Below, one piece after another: positions 24,262 to 33,999 of a stretch of DNA of 64,000 nt (its first letter is position 1; each line of letters begins with the position of its first letter). This DNA comes from J027 sp034437655 (GTDB taxonomy: Bacteria; Chloroflexota; Anaerolineae; Aggregatilineales; J027): positions 11,669 through 75,668 of the forward strand of contig DAOTTU010000001.1 of assembly GCA_034437655.1 (NCBI GenBank), in the 5' to 3' direction. Below the pieces are notes generated by a model. That model made no database searches. It was not told the DNA's origin and saw only the letters and a program-made list of their open reading frames with translations. A program made the translations under genes and the position numbers.

Positions 24262-25557
24262 ATGCAGTTACGAGTTCCAAAACGCTACCAGTCGAAAGCA
24301 CGACGTCGGCGGGGGTTTCTCAAGCGGCGTAGCACATGGTTATTTCTGTTTGCGGTGCTGGCCAGCGTTGCTGCGTACTTTATCTTGCGCAATCCGGTGC
24401 CGTTCCGCGCCGGGGCGACCAACTTTGCTAACAATGTCGGCAACGAAATCAGTCAGACCCGTTCCGAGATGTTCCCCGACGCGCCTACAGCCACCCCCGA
24501 CGTGCGTCAGGATATTGTCGAGTGCGAAAACGCTTACATGCTTGGGGATTTGAATACGGTCATGGAGGCCTGTCAGCGGGCATTGGTCGGCCGGCCAAAT
24601 GACGTAGAATTGCATCACCGCGAAGCCTATACGCTCGTGATTACCTCTAGCCTCGGCCAGAATACTGATCGCATTAATGAGGCCATAGAGATTGCTGACC
24701 TCACCATCCTCGCCAATCCATTGGCACCCGAAGGATATGCCGTCAAAGCGATGGCGCTGGACTGGGGGCGGCGGCATGCCGAGGCATTGCCTTATGCGTT
24801 GCGTGCGTTGGAAATTGACCCCAATCATACCATGGCCAAAGCCCATCTCGGGAATATCTACCGCAACCTTGGCCGCCCTGAACTGGCGCGGCCGCTATTG
24901 CAAGAAGCGCTTGAAGATGTACAGAACGGGAGTGTTACGCCCGAAACCCGCGCTCAGGCCTACCGCAACTACGGGCGTTTCCTGGCCAGTAGTGCAGACG
25001 CTGACTTTGATGCTGCGCTCGAAGCAATGCAGGTGGCCCGGCAAGCTATGCCCAGCCATACTTATATCGCCATTGAAATGTCCGATATTTATCTTGCGCA
25101 GGGACAACCCAACCAACAGCTTGAAATTCTCGAAAACGCACTACAGGCAAACCCGCTTGATATTTCGCTACTCTCACGGCTGGGAGATGTTTACTACAAT
25201 CAAGGGCTGACCACACCCGCCACAGATATGTATACGCGGTGTCTGGATCGTGACCCGAACTTTGTCAACTGTCTGTCGCCGTTGGGGCGCATTCAGTACC
25301 TCACCAATCGCAATTATGAAATTGCACTCGGGCACTTCGAAAATGCCATCGAAAACGGCTCCACCAATCCGTATGATTGGTATTTGTTGGGACGTTCGCA
25401 TTACAATTTGCAACAGTGCCAGTTTGCAGGCGACCCCTTGCGGCGGGGTTATGAATTGCTGCAAGAAGACATCGCAGCAGATAGCCCGAGCCCCTTCGTC
25501 GGCATTGAGGACTTCGTGCGGGCTTTCCGTGAATGTGGGTTGCCTGCGCCAAATTAG
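24262..25557 (+). CDS. Second membrane-anchored TPR protein
   Basis: A 431-residue protein with the same plan as its upstream neighbour: Arg/Lys-rich start (KARRRRGFLKRR), one membrane helix at about residues 28-44, a short linker with PTATPD, then tetratricopeptide repeats through to the end (for example NHTMAKAHLGNIYRNLGR and PLDISLLSRLGDVYYNQGL). The pair is probably one transcript and may form a complex. The stop is five bases from the convergent polA stop. Confidence 0.8.
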   Translation: MQLRVPKRYQSKARRRRGFLKRRSTWLFLFAVLASVAAYFILRNPVPFRAGATNFANNVGNEISQTRSEMFPDAPTATPDVRQDIVECENAYMLGDLNTVMEACQRALVGRPNDVELHHREAYTLVITSSLGQNTDRINEAIEIADLTILANPLAPEGYAVKAMALDWGRRHAEALPYALRALEIDPNHTMAKAHLGNIYRNLGRPELARPLLQEALEDVQNGSVTPETRAQAYRNYGRFLASSADADFDAALEAMQVARQAMPSHTYIAIEMSDIYLAQGQPNQQLEILENALQANPLDISLLSRLGDVYYNQGLTTPATDMYTRCLDRDPNFVNCLSPLGRIQYLTNRNYEIALGHFENAIENGSTNPYDWYLLGRSHYNLQQCQFAGDPLRRGYELLQEDIAADSPSPFVGIEDFVRAFRECGLPAPN

Positions 25558-25562
25558 CGCGA

Positions 25563-28412
25563 TTAACCACTTTCCTCCATATCGAACCAGTTTTTGCCGA
25601 CTGACGTCTCGACCTTGAGTGGCACGGATAACTCATAAGCAGACTCCATCGTCTTCACCACCAGTTCGCGGGTAGCACTGACATCTGCCTCGGCCACTTC
25701 AAGCACCAACTCGTCATGCACCTGTAGAATCAAGTGTGCATCTAGCCCAGATTCGCGCAGGTTAGCGTGCAGATTCAGCAGAGCCAATTTCAAAATATCG
25801 GCGCTGGTGCCCTGAATCGGCATGTTAATCGCTTCACGCTCGGCGCGTTGGCGAACGTTATTGTTCACCCCAAAGTGTTGCAGCACACTGAAGTTACGTC
25901 GCCGCCCCAGTAACGTTGTGACATAGCCATGTTCACTGGCAAAGGCTTTGCTTTCGTCCAGATACTTTTTCACACCCGGGAAGCGCTCAAAGTAGGCTTC
26001 AATAAATTCACGTGCTTCACCCAATGTCAGGTCTGAGCTTTGTGCAAGGCGATAGGCCCCCATGCCATACATCAACCCAAAGTTCACTGTCTTGGCAAAG
26101 CTGCGTTGCTCATAGCTGACGTCCTCAATGGCGATATGATGCACCGCAGCGGCCGTACTGGCATGGATGTCACGCCCCTGCTGGAAGGCGTCAATCAAGG
26201 CTGCATCTCCCGAAAAGTGTGCCAGAATCCGCAATTCGATCTGCGAATAGTCTGCGCCCAACAGGACATACCCTTCTGGCGCGATGAATGCCTTACGAAT
26301 CCGGCGGCCTTCTTCGGTGCGGATGGGGATGTTTTGCAGGTTGGGGTCGCTGGAGGAGAAGCGGCCGGTCGTCGTGCCCGTCTGGTTATAGGAGGTATGA
26401 ATGCGCCCTGTCACGGGATGAACCAGCGCGGGCAGAGCATCAACATAGGTGCTTTTGAGCTTTTGCACCTGCCGATATTCAAGTACCTTGGGGATGATGG
26501 GGTGTTCGTCACGCATGTTTTCGAGCGTGTCGGCTGTCAGTGAATAATTGCCACTTTTGGTCTTTTTAACGCCACGTGTGGAGAGTTGCAGCTTGCCAAA
26601 GAGAACATCTGCGAGTTGCTGCGTGCTGTTGATGTTAAACTCGCCATAGCTGCTTTCAAGGAAGATGTCTTGCTCAAGCTGGTGCAACTGCTGGCTGAGT
26701 TCTGCGCTGACCCCGTGCATAAAGTCTACGTCCAGCAATACACCCTGCATTTCTATGTCCGCGATGATCGGCACCAGTGGCATTTCCATCTCATCTAGCA
26801 AGGCTTGCAGACGATCATGGTGGCTGAGTTCAGCTTCCAGCTTAACCCGTAGCGCAAACAACAAGGCCGCATCAGCCGCTGCATATTTCGCCGCTTCGGC
26901 AATCGGTACCCGCGCCATCGTGATCGCTTTTTTGCCTTTGCCGATGAGTTCGGTGATTTCCGTCATCTGAATGCTGAGGTAGTCCAGCACCATATCTTTC
27001 AAACCAAGCCGCGCCGCCGGGTCCAGCAACCAGCGTGCAATCATCGTGTCGTAACCAACAGGCTGCACATCCAACCCATAGCGCCGCAAGACCATCAGGT
27101 CATATTTGGCATTCTGGGCAATTTTGGAAATGTCAGGGTTCGTGAGGGCTGGCCGTATGGCTTCGATCACGTGTTCGAGCTTGAGTTGGGGCGGCGGGGG
27201 TGCGTCTAATAAAGAACCCTGGCTTAGTTCACCACTGGCAGCGGCCGCACTGTGTTCAGGCAACAACCCTTCCCGGGCCCCATCTTCGGCGTTGGGGTCA
27301 ATGTGCCCGAGGGGGATGTAATAGCCATGCGCGGCGGTGGTCGCCAGTGAAATCCCGACCAGGTACGCTTGCATCTGGTCAACACTGGTGGTTTCGGTGT
27401 CAAAGGCGATCATCGCAGCAGCGTTGAGTTCTTCAACGAGGGCGTTGAGCTTTTCCGGCGTATCAACAATGGTATAGGACACATCCGCTTCAGTCGCGGC
27501 TTCTTCAGCGGTGGCCGGCGTATCAGCAATAGATTCGTCGGCGTGTAGTTCTCGCAGGCGGCGGCGAAAACTGCGAAATTCGAGTTCTTCGAAGAGCGCG
27601 TCCACTGTAAAGGGGTCGTAATCGGTCGCGATACACTGATCCAGCACAATATCAATCGGGAGATCACGTTGAATGGTCGCCAATTCTTTGCTGAGATAGG
27701 CCAGTTCGCGCCCGGCATCCAGTTTTTTATGCTGTGAACCTCTGATCTCGTCAAGGTGTTCGTAAATCCCCTCTACGCTGTCATACTGCCCCAACAGCTT
27801 GAGCCCGGTCTTTTCACCGATGCCTTTTACCCCCGGGATATTGTCAGAACTGTCGCCCATTAAGCCTTTCAAGTCGGGGAGTTGTGCCGGGGTCAGGCCC
27901 GGGTATTTTTCCGCATAACCGTTCAGATCATACACCACATCATCATCACCACGTTTCGGAAGCTGCACATGGATATGCGCGGTAACAAGCTGCAACAGGT
28001 CACGGTCGCCAGTGATGATGCGAATACGGCACCCTTCGTTTTCGGCCTGCGTCGCGACGGTACCAATCACATCGTCGGCTTCGTAACCGTCAACTTCCAG
28101 CACAGGGATATTGAAGCTGTCAACAAGCTGCTTAATCCGCTGAATTTGTATAGCCAATTCTTCGGGCATATCGTCGCGATTGGCTTTGTAGTCGCTGTAG
28201 ATTTCCTCGCGCCCACTCAAGCCCGCGTCAAAGCATACCGCAACATAGTCGGGGTTTTCATCGAGTACATCCAGAATCACCCGTGTGAATCCATAAACGG
28301 CAGTGGTCGGTTCCCCGGCACTGGTTGAAAACGCGGCAGATTTCAGGGCGTGGTGTTGTCGGTAGGCAACGGCGTGGGCATCAATAAGCACAAGCAAGGG
28401 ACGGTCTGACAT
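25563..28412 (-). CDS. polA: DNA polymerase I
   Basis: A 949-residue full-length polymerase with three domains. These are the 5'-nuclease (about 1-290, LVLIDAHAVAYR and GLMGDSSDNIPGVKGIGEKT), the 3'-5' exonuclease (about 320-530) and the polymerase (about 560-949). The exonuclease residues are intact: FDTET, NAKYDLMVL and YAAAD, so proofreading should work. Polymerase motifs are DYSQIELRILAH, RSFAKTVNFGLMYGMG with Phe at the O-helix discriminator position, and QVHDELVLEV. A linker rich in Ala/Glu joins the first two domains. GAGGA precedes the ATG at 28412. Confidence 0.96.
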   Translation of the reverse strand: MSDRPLLVLIDAHAVAYRQHHALKSAAFSTSAGEPTTAVYGFTRVILDVLDENPDYVAVCFDAGLSGREEIYSDYKANRDDMPEELAIQIQRIKQLVDSFNIPVLEVDGYEADDVIGTVATQAENEGCRIRIITGDRDLLQLVTAHIHVQLPKRGDDDVVYDLNGYAEKYPGLTPAQLPDLKGLMGDSSDNIPGVKGIGEKTGLKLLGQYDSVEGIYEHLDEIRGSQHKKLDAGRELAYLSKELATIQRDLPIDIVLDQCIATDYDPFTVDALFEELEFRSFRRRLRELHADESIADTPATAEEAATEADVSYTIVDTPEKLNALVEELNAAAMIAFDTETTSVDQMQAYLVGISLATTAAHGYYIPLGHIDPNAEDGAREGLLPEHSAAAASGELSQGSLLDAPPPPQLKLEHVIEAIRPALTNPDISKIAQNAKYDLMVLRRYGLDVQPVGYDTMIARWLLDPAARLGLKDMVLDYLSIQMTEITELIGKGKKAITMARVPIAEAAKYAAADAALLFALRVKLEAELSHHDRLQALLDEMEMPLVPIIADIEMQGVLLDVDFMHGVSAELSQQLHQLEQDIFLESSYGEFNINSTQQLADVLFGKLQLSTRGVKKTKSGNYSLTADTLENMRDEHPIIPKVLEYRQVQKLKSTYVDALPALVHPVTGRIHTSYNQTGTTTGRFSSSDPNLQNIPIRTEEGRRIRKAFIAPEGYVLLGADYSQIELRILAHFSGDAALIDAFQQGRDIHASTAAAVHHIAIEDVSYEQRSFAKTVNFGLMYGMGAYRLAQSSDLTLGEAREFIEAYFERFPGVKKYLDESKAFASEHGYVTTLLGRRRNFSVLQHFGVNNNVRQRAEREAINMPIQGTSADILKLALLNLHANLRESGLDAHLILQVHDELVLEVAEADVSATRELVVKTMESAYELSVPLKVETSVGKNWFDMEESG

Positions 28413-28533
28413 TATGATTCCTCAATCAAATTGGTCGTCATCATAGATGCGATCAACGAACACTTGTGCGGATTATAGCATATCCACTATCATTCAGCGG
28501 AACCTAAATCCAACGGGAGAAAGCACACACAGC

Positions 28534-28875
28534 ATGAACACCGACACCCTGCACGCACTCATCCAATCCACCGTTGACCTGTATGCCCGCTTTGACCGTC
28601 CATTCAACCGGGACCGTCAATTGCCCATTTTTGAAGAAGAAGTCCGTGAATTGATTGAAGCAGCCCGTGACGGCACCAACACTGCCCACGTCGCTGAAGA
28701 AGCGGGCGATGTTTTCGTGACGGCGATTGGCCTGGCATTGGCGGCCGGCGCAACACCCGAACAGCTTATGCAACAGGCGCAGGCCGTTATCGACAAAAAC
28801 AACGCCAAAACACATGCCACCCACCACGTAAACGCGCATGGAAAGATCGCCCGCCGCAAACCAGAGACCGAGTAA
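28534..28875 (+). CDS. MazG-like nucleotide pyrophosphohydrolase domain protein
   Basis: A 113-residue all-helical protein. The MazG-type metal-binding pattern is FEEEVRELIEAARDG followed by EEAGDVFVTAIGLALAAG, which corresponds to EExxE and ExxD. Such proteins hydrolyse non-canonical or excess NTPs. ATG 28534 is chosen over an extension to 28447, which would run into the polA promoter region. Divergent from polA. Confidence 0.78.
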   Translation: MNTDTLHALIQSTVDLYARFDRPFNRDRQLPIFEEEVRELIEAARDGTNTAHVAEEAGDVFVTAIGLALAAGATPEQLMQQAQAVIDKNNAKTHATHHVNAHGKIARRKPETE

Positions 28876-28983
28876 CTTAGCAATCTCGCACAAATTGTGA
28901 CGTTTGTTGAGTTTTCTATCATCCTTTTATCATGCGTATCTGTTAGACTATTCAGGTTCAATTAGTTGCTGAAATGAGGATTC

Positions 28984-30834
28984 ATGCAGAAACGGGACGA
29001 TATTCGTAATATCGCGATTATTGCGCACGTTGACCACGGCAAAACCACGCTGGTCGACGGGATGCTGAAGCAGGCCAACGTCTTTCGAGAGGGCCAATCC
29101 ATTGAAGACCGCGTGCTGGACAACAACGACCTCGAACGCGAACGCGGCATTACTATCCTGGCGAAAAATACTGCCATCACCTGGAACGATGTCAAACTCA
29201 ATATCGTAGACACCCCCGGCCACGCGGATTTTGGCGGCGAGGTTGAGCGTGTGTTAAACATGGTCGATGGTGCGCTGCTGCTCATTGACGCTGTGGAAGG
29301 GCCCATGCCGCAAACCCGTTTCGTGTTGCGCAAGGCACTTGAGCTTGGATTGCGTGTGATCGTCGTCATCAATAAGATTGACCGTCCCTTCCAGCGGGCT
29401 GACGACGTACTTAACGAAACTTTTGACCTATTCATTGAACTCGGTGCAACGGACGAACAGGCCGACTTCCCGGTTGTGTATGCCATCGGGCTGCATGGCA
29501 AGGCAGGGCATACAGCAGACAGCCTTGAAGACACGCTCGAACCGCTTTTTGAAACCATCTTAGAGGAAATACCGCCCCCCCAGATTGACACCGAACAACC
29601 AGCACGCCTCCTCGTTACAACACTGGAATATGACACCTACAAAGGGCAACTTGGTATCGGGCGGTTACAGTCTGGTATCCTCAAGCGCGGTATGTCGGTG
29701 GTCCGCATTACGCCAGATGGCAAGCGCATTCCCGGCAAAATCGAGTATCTTTTTACCCATCATAACCTGACCCGCGAAGAAATTGATCAGGCTGAAGCCG
29801 GCGATATTGTGGCGTTCGGTGGGCTGGATGTCGTTCAAATCAGTGATACTATCGCCCATACCGACGTGAAAGAGGGGTTGCCACCCATTTCGGTTGAAGA
29901 ACCAACCGTGCGCATGATGTTCGGTGTCAACACATCCCCTTTCGCCGGGCGTGAAGGCAAAACCGGCTATGGCACGTCACGACGTTTGCGGCAACGCTTC
30001 ATGGAAGAAACCCGCAGTAATGTGGCGCTCCGGGTTGCAGACGGTGAAAGCCCCGAAAAATTCATCATCAGCGGGCGTGGGGAACTGCATCTGGGTATTT
30101 TGATTGAAACCATGCGTCGCGAGGGGTATGAGTTCGAGGTCAGTGCGCCCGAAGTTATCTACAAAGAAGACCCTGAAACAGGTGCTGTGCTGGAACCGAT
30201 TGAAGAAGTTGAGATTGAAGTTGCCGATGAAATGGCCGGCACCGTGATGGAAATGCTCGGCTCACGTAAGGCAACGATGGCGAATATGCACAGCCAGAAC
30301 GGGACCACATTTATACGCTATTTTGTCCCCACACGGTTGTTGATTGGCTTTCAGTCCCAGTTTATGCGGGCGACCAGTGGCATGGGGCAAATTCACAGCA
30401 TCTTCCACGGTTACGAACCACTCGCGGGCGGCGAAATTCCACAGCGGCGCTTTGGGAGCCTGGTCGCATGGGAGCGCGGTACGTCAACGAGCTATGCACT
30501 GGTCAACGCGCAGCAACGCGGCACGTTCTTCATTGGCCCGGGTGTCGAAGTCTATGAGGGCATGATCGTCGGCGAAAATATCCGCCCTGAAGACCTTGCT
30601 GTTAACGTCGCCAAGGCCAAGCATGTCACCAATCACCGCGCCAAGCCCAGCGAAACTGTAGACGGGCTGACCCCACCGCGCCAGTTGAGCCTGGACGACT
30701 GCATTGAATTCCTTGCCGAAGACGAATTGCTAGAAGTTACGCCAAACAGTTTGCGCCTGCGGAAGCGCATTCTCAACAACGACGAGCGCCAGAAAGAAGT
30801 CAAACGTCGCAAAGCGCTGCTTGAAAGCAGTTAG
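28984..30834 (+). CDS. typA: Translational GTPase TypA/BipA
   Basis: A 616-residue ribosome-binding GTPase. G-domain motifs are AHVDHGKTTL, the switch ERGITI, DTPGHADFGGEVER and NKIDRP, then domain II, and the BipA-specific C-terminal half with SGRGELHLGILIE, RRFGSLVAWERGTSTSYAL and a terminal PKSLRLRK-like LRLRKRIL. It has a role in ribosome assembly and stress or low-temperature growth in other bacteria. Its stop overlaps the stop of the convergent aldolase gene. Confidence 0.95.
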   Translation: MQKRDDIRNIAIIAHVDHGKTTLVDGMLKQANVFREGQSIEDRVLDNNDLERERGITILAKNTAITWNDVKLNIVDTPGHADFGGEVERVLNMVDGALLLIDAVEGPMPQTRFVLRKALELGLRVIVVINKIDRPFQRADDVLNETFDLFIELGATDEQADFPVVYAIGLHGKAGHTADSLEDTLEPLFETILEEIPPPQIDTEQPARLLVTTLEYDTYKGQLGIGRLQSGILKRGMSVVRITPDGKRIPGKIEYLFTHHNLTREEIDQAEAGDIVAFGGLDVVQISDTIAHTDVKEGLPPISVEEPTVRMMFGVNTSPFAGREGKTGYGTSRRLRQRFMEETRSNVALRVADGESPEKFIISGRGELHLGILIETMRREGYEFEVSAPEVIYKEDPETGAVLEPIEEVEIEVADEMAGTVMEMLGSRKATMANMHSQNGTTFIRYFVPTRLLIGFQSQFMRATSGMGQIHSIFHGYEPLAGGEIPQRRFGSLVAWERGTSTSYALVNAQQRGTFFIGPGVEVYEGMIVGENIRPEDLAVNVAKAKHVTNHRAKPSETVDGLTPPRQLSLDDCIEFLAEDELLEVTPNSLRLRKRILNNDERQKEVKRRKALLESS

Positions 30835-31568
30835 TCGCTGCTGCATCCACAAAATTTCGCAAACCGCTCCTCGTCACCATTGCGCCAGAAACCCTGGGCT
30901 TTGCGTTTGGCGAGGAGTTTTTTCACCTGTTCCGGCGGCAGGTCGGGCCCACCGCCTAGCTGTTGCACCTGAAAGATAATCTTCGCAGTATATTCCAGAT
31001 ATTCTAAACGTTCATACGCCGACCATACATCTGTCGCGGCTGTCAGTGACCCGTGATAGGCCAGCACAATCGCGTCGTGTTCTTTGATCAAGTCGCGGAT
31101 GGCATCGCTATTTTCGGTGCTAGAGGGCGTCGAATAAGGCGCAGTCGGCACCAACCCCAGTTCCACAACCGCTTCTGGCACCAAACAACGTTGCAAACTA
31201 ATCCCCGCGACACTCAACGCCACCGTGACGGGTGGGTGCGCGTGAACCACCGCATGTAGATCATCGCGCTGGCGATAGACTTCAAGGTGCATGGCCAGTT
31301 CCGAGGTGGGTTGCAGGTCAGCATTTTCGGGCGTTGTGGGCCCAATCTTTTCGCCCTGCATATTCACAATGATAAGCTGCCCGGGCGACATGAAGCCCTT
31401 TGCCAGTCCGGAAGGTGTTGCTAAAATGCGGTTTGCGTCCAGGCGTACAGAAACATTGCCCGCCGCGCCATCAATCATGCGGAACTGATGCAATAAGCGC
31501 CCTATTTTGCAAATCATCTCGCGGAGTTGTTGCTCATGCGTGGAAGGTTTATGCTCAGTCACGTGCAT
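30831..31568 (-). CDS. Class II aldolase/adducin family protein
   Basis: A 245-residue zinc aldolase of the L-fuculose-phosphate/ribulose-phosphate epimerase family. Expected residues are present: GNVSVRL near 40, TSELAMHLEVYRQR with the catalytic Glu, the metal pair VVHAHPP, and the later YHGSLT. It could act on a sugar phosphate or on methylthioribulose-phosphate; the neighbours do not decide this. ATG 31568 is used; a GTG lies one codon upstream. The gene is divergent from, and 20 bp away from, the PAP2 gene. Confidence 0.8.
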   Translation of the reverse strand: MHVTEHKPSTHEQQLREMICKIGRLLHQFRMIDGAAGNVSVRLDANRILATPSGLAKGFMSPGQLIIVNMQGEKIGPTTPENADLQPTSELAMHLEVYRQRDDLHAVVHAHPPVTVALSVAGISLQRCLVPEAVVELGLVPTAPYSTPSSTENSDAIRDLIKEHDAIVLAYHGSLTAATDVWSAYERLEYLEYTAKIIFQVQQLGGGPDLPPEQVKKLLAKRKAQGFWRNGDEERFAKFCGCSSD

Positions 31569-31588
31569 CACAGGTATTCATCCTCATC

Positions 31589-32164
31589 ATGTTGACCTAT
31601 CTAGAAGCCGGCCCCGGCCTCGCTATTGTGATGTGGATTCAGTCGCGCCGCAACCCGTGGTCCGACCGAATAGCGCGTGCCTTGAATGTTTTGGGTCACC
31701 CCGCCGTCAGCGCAACGCTAATTTCTGCCTATGCCCGCCAGCAGGGAAATTTACCACTGGTGACCAGAGTGCGACGGGTCACCGTCTGGCAACTGGTCAT
31801 TATCTACGGTCTGAAGCTGATCTTGCGCCGGCCGCGCCCGCACCTTGCCCGTCCAGAGCAGGTCACAGGCCTGGTCTGGCAACCCGGCTACGGCATCCTC
31901 AGCGGGCACGTGATGGGGGCGCTGGTGTATGGACTAATTATCGCCCAAACATCCGAGCAACGCGCACTGATAACAGCAACAGGTGCTTACACTGTTTTGG
32001 TCGCCTGGGCCCGGATGTACCTGGGCGTGCATTATCCTCAAGATGTGGTCATTGGCGCAGCGTTGGGGTTGCTCATCATTTTACATTATGAGCGTACCAG
32101 CCACCCGCCACGCCCCGACCAGATAGTGACGCACCTTAGACTTCCCAGATGGTGTCGCCGTTGA
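31589..32164 (+). CDS. PAP2-family membrane phosphatase
   Basis: A 191-residue membrane protein. The PAP2 motifs are KLILRRPRPH, then SGHVMGA and later ARMYLGVHYPQDVVIGA, which provide the three catalytic His/Arg/Asp elements. It probably acts on an undecaprenyl or lipid phosphate. The start is uncertain: ATG 31589 gives the complete first helix, but the frame remains open well upstream through the opposite-strand aldolase. The last 29 bases overlap the convergent receiver gene. Confidence 0.78.
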   Translation: MLTYLEAGPGLAIVMWIQSRRNPWSDRIARALNVLGHPAVSATLISAYARQQGNLPLVTRVRRVTVWQLVIIYGLKLILRRPRPHLARPEQVTGLVWQPGYGILSGHVMGALVYGLIIAQTSEQRALITATGAYTVLVAWARMYLGVHYPQDVVIGAALGLLIILHYERTSHPPRPDQIVTHLRLPRWCRR

Positions 32165-32522
32165 GGATTTGTTCAAGGTTACGCTGAAACTGCTGCGCGT
32201 TGAGTGGCTTACCAAGAAAGCCATCAAAGCCAGCTTGCCGCGCCCGGTCAATTTCGCTGATATGGACGCTGTAGGCAACAATGGGCGTGTTATTCAGCAA
32301 CGGGTTGTCACGCAACACGGCGAAGATGTCAAAGCCATCATAGTTCGGAAATTCGAGGTCCAGGAAGATCACCGACGGTACCCCTACCGCGTCGATGGTC
32401 TCCTCAACAGCCTGAGGTGATTCGATAGCAACAGTTTTTACACCATGTTGCTCCAGTAGTGTTAACAACACGTCATTGTTCAACGGGTTGTCGTCGATAA
32501 CGAGTGCAGAGTAGCCTGTCAT
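32136..32522 (-). CDS. Stand-alone receiver-domain response regulator (1)
   Basis: A 128-residue CheY-like protein. VIDDNPLN holds the acidic pair, IFLDLEFPNYDG the phospho-acceptor Asp, AYSV replaces the usual Thr with Ser, and FLGKPL carries the conserved Lys. It ends GDTIWEV. It has no output domain, so it must act through another protein. Last gene of a six-gene minus-strand signalling cluster. ATG 32522 begins directly before the domain. Confidence 0.87.
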   Translation of the reverse strand: MTGYSALVIDDNPLNNDVLLTLLEQHGVKTVAIESPQAVEETIDAVGVPSVIFLDLEFPNYDGFDIFAVLRDNPLLNNTPIVAYSVHISEIDRARQAGFDGFLGKPLNAQQFQRNLEQILNGDTIWEV

Positions 32523-32547
32523 AATTATACCCCTTGTCCAAAAAAGG

Positions 32548-32955
32548 TTAGTTCGCAAACCAGACGACTTCACCCTCAATAAGCGCCTTAATTTGCTGTG
32601 GAAAATCGATCAAGCTAATCGGTTTGCTGATAAAACCCGAAAAGCCATAGGCGCGTGCCTTAGACATTTCTATCGAGGGATCAGCAGCAGAAAGTGCAAC
32701 AATCGGGACTGCATTAAAATGTTCGTCCTCTCGAATTGCATTAAAAATGTCGTAGCCAGAAACGTTGTCGGGCAGCATCAAGTCCAGCAAGATGAGGTCT
32801 ACCGGAGCGAAGTCATGCAACCGTCGCAGGGCGTCGTCAGTTCCCCAACGTTCAAAACGCATTGAGGCCCCATGTTGTTCCAGCACGAGCTGTACCAACG
32901 AACGATTGGTAAGGTCGTCTTCTACGTAAAATATACGTTTGCCTTTAAGTAACAC
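32548..32955 (-). CDS. Stand-alone receiver-domain response regulator (2)
   Basis: A 135-residue single receiver domain: FYVEDDLTNR, LILLDLMLPDNVSGYD with the phospho-acceptor, VALSAAD and FISKPI. It ends GEVVWFAN, the same G-[DE]-x-[IV]-W close as the other two receivers here. It lies between the HEAT protein and receiver 1 and presumably relays phosphate from the nearby histidine kinase. Confidence 0.87.
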   Translation of the reverse strand: MLLKGKRIFYVEDDLTNRSLVQLVLEQHGASMRFERWGTDDALRRLHDFAPVDLILLDLMLPDNVSGYDIFNAIREDEHFNAVPIVALSAADPSIEMSKARAYGFSGFISKPISLIDFPQQIKALIEGEVVWFAN

Positions 32956-33002
32956 CAGTTGATTTCTCCTTTACTGGTTGAGTTTGACTGTATGTAGTGA
33001 GC

Positions 33003-33581
33003 CTATTGCAACGTCAGCATCATGACTGCTTCACGAGCAGCCGTCCGGACATGCGGGTTCATATGCTGGGTAAACGGCTGGATAAAGACCACAGCACGAT
33101 TATCACCGAGGGCCGCGAGTGCGTCCATGACTTGCGTTTGTACTGAAATTGAGTGTGTATAGCGCAATACTGCAATCAGCGTGTGCAGTGCTTCTTGTCG
33201 TTGTTGTTGACGAATGTAGCCAATGATACGCATCTGAACAGTAGGAATGGCATAAGGCAATGCTTTCAGGAGTGTTTGCGTAGTTGTATTGCAACGATTT
33301 CTTTCAAGGTATTCGAAGACCAGATGCCCGATCATCGGGTGCGATGAAGTCAACATGTCATGCAGCAATCGGTCGTCAATACAGTCCATATGTTCAAGAA
33401 AAAGCTGGGCGGATTCGTAGCTCTGATAGCCGCGATGTTGCTGAATTGACGCAATCAGGCGTCCTTGGATACTGTCCAGGCTATATGCAGCCAACCGTTG
33501 CCGGGCTGCTTCTCGCACAGAAAATTCGGGGCTGTCAAGATACGTAAACAGCTCATCCAGTTGTTTTTCTTGATCGGTCAT
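33003..33581 (-). CDS. HEAT-repeat-like protein in the signalling cluster
   Basis: A 192-residue all-helical protein with repeats of about 30 residues. Examples are SVREAARQRLAAYSLDSI and, near the end, HMNPHVRTAAREAVMML and VQTQVMDALAALGDNRAV, the pattern of HEAT/PBS-lyase repeats. Such proteins serve as docking scaffolds. Located between receivers 2 and 3, it could be the output partner of the receivers; this is inference. ATG 33581 is chosen; an extension to 33617 overlaps receiver 3. Confidence 0.65.
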   Translation of the reverse strand: MTDQEKQLDELFTYLDSPEFSVREAARQRLAAYSLDSIQGRLIASIQQHRGYQSYESAQLFLEHMDCIDDRLLHDMLTSSHPMIGHLVFEYLERNRCNTTTQTLLKALPYAIPTVQMRIIGYIRQQQRQEALHTLIAVLRYTHSISVQTQVMDALAALGDNRAVVFIQPFTQHMNPHVRTAAREAVMMLTLQ

Positions 33582-33588
33582 TGTTCTC

Positions 33589-33999
33589 TCAATCACCAAT
33601 GTGCCAAACATGTTCACCTCTCACAATGCGCTCAATCAAGGACGGGAACTCCTGTACGCTCAGCGGCTTGGCAATTGCACCATCAAAGCCACTTTCACGC
33701 AGTTGCTCAACCTCTTCGTTCATCACACTAGCAGTGAGCGCCACAATCTTCGAGTTTTGTAACGTTTCCAACGCACGGAGCTGGCGTAGCATTTCAAAGC
33801 CATCAATCGGCTTGACGTGAATATCCAACAAAATGATTGTTGGGGATGGTTGCAATGCCTGTACCCGCTGAACAAAGTCCGCGCTGTCTGCAAGCATCAC
33901 CAGCGAGTCGGCCTCAATGATGTTATCGACAAGCATCTGCATCACATCACGGCTCAGTGGGTCGTCTTCCACATAGAGAATATGCTCATGAATGGGCAT
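33589..33999 (-). CDS. Stand-alone receiver-domain response regulator (3)
   Basis: A 136-residue CheY-like protein with LYVEDDPLSRD, IILLDIHVKPIDGFE (phospho-acceptor Asp), VALTAS and AIAKPL. It ends GEHVWHIGD. The start overlaps the kinase gene's end by 14 bases, so this is the receiver most directly coupled to the histidine kinase. Confidence 0.88.
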   Translation of the reverse strand: MPIHEHILYVEDDPLSRDVMQMLVDNIIEADSLVMLADSADFVQRVQALQPSPTIILLDIHVKPIDGFEMLRQLRALETLQNSKIVALTASVMNEEVEQLRESGFDGAIAKPLSVQEFPSLIERIVRGEHVWHIGD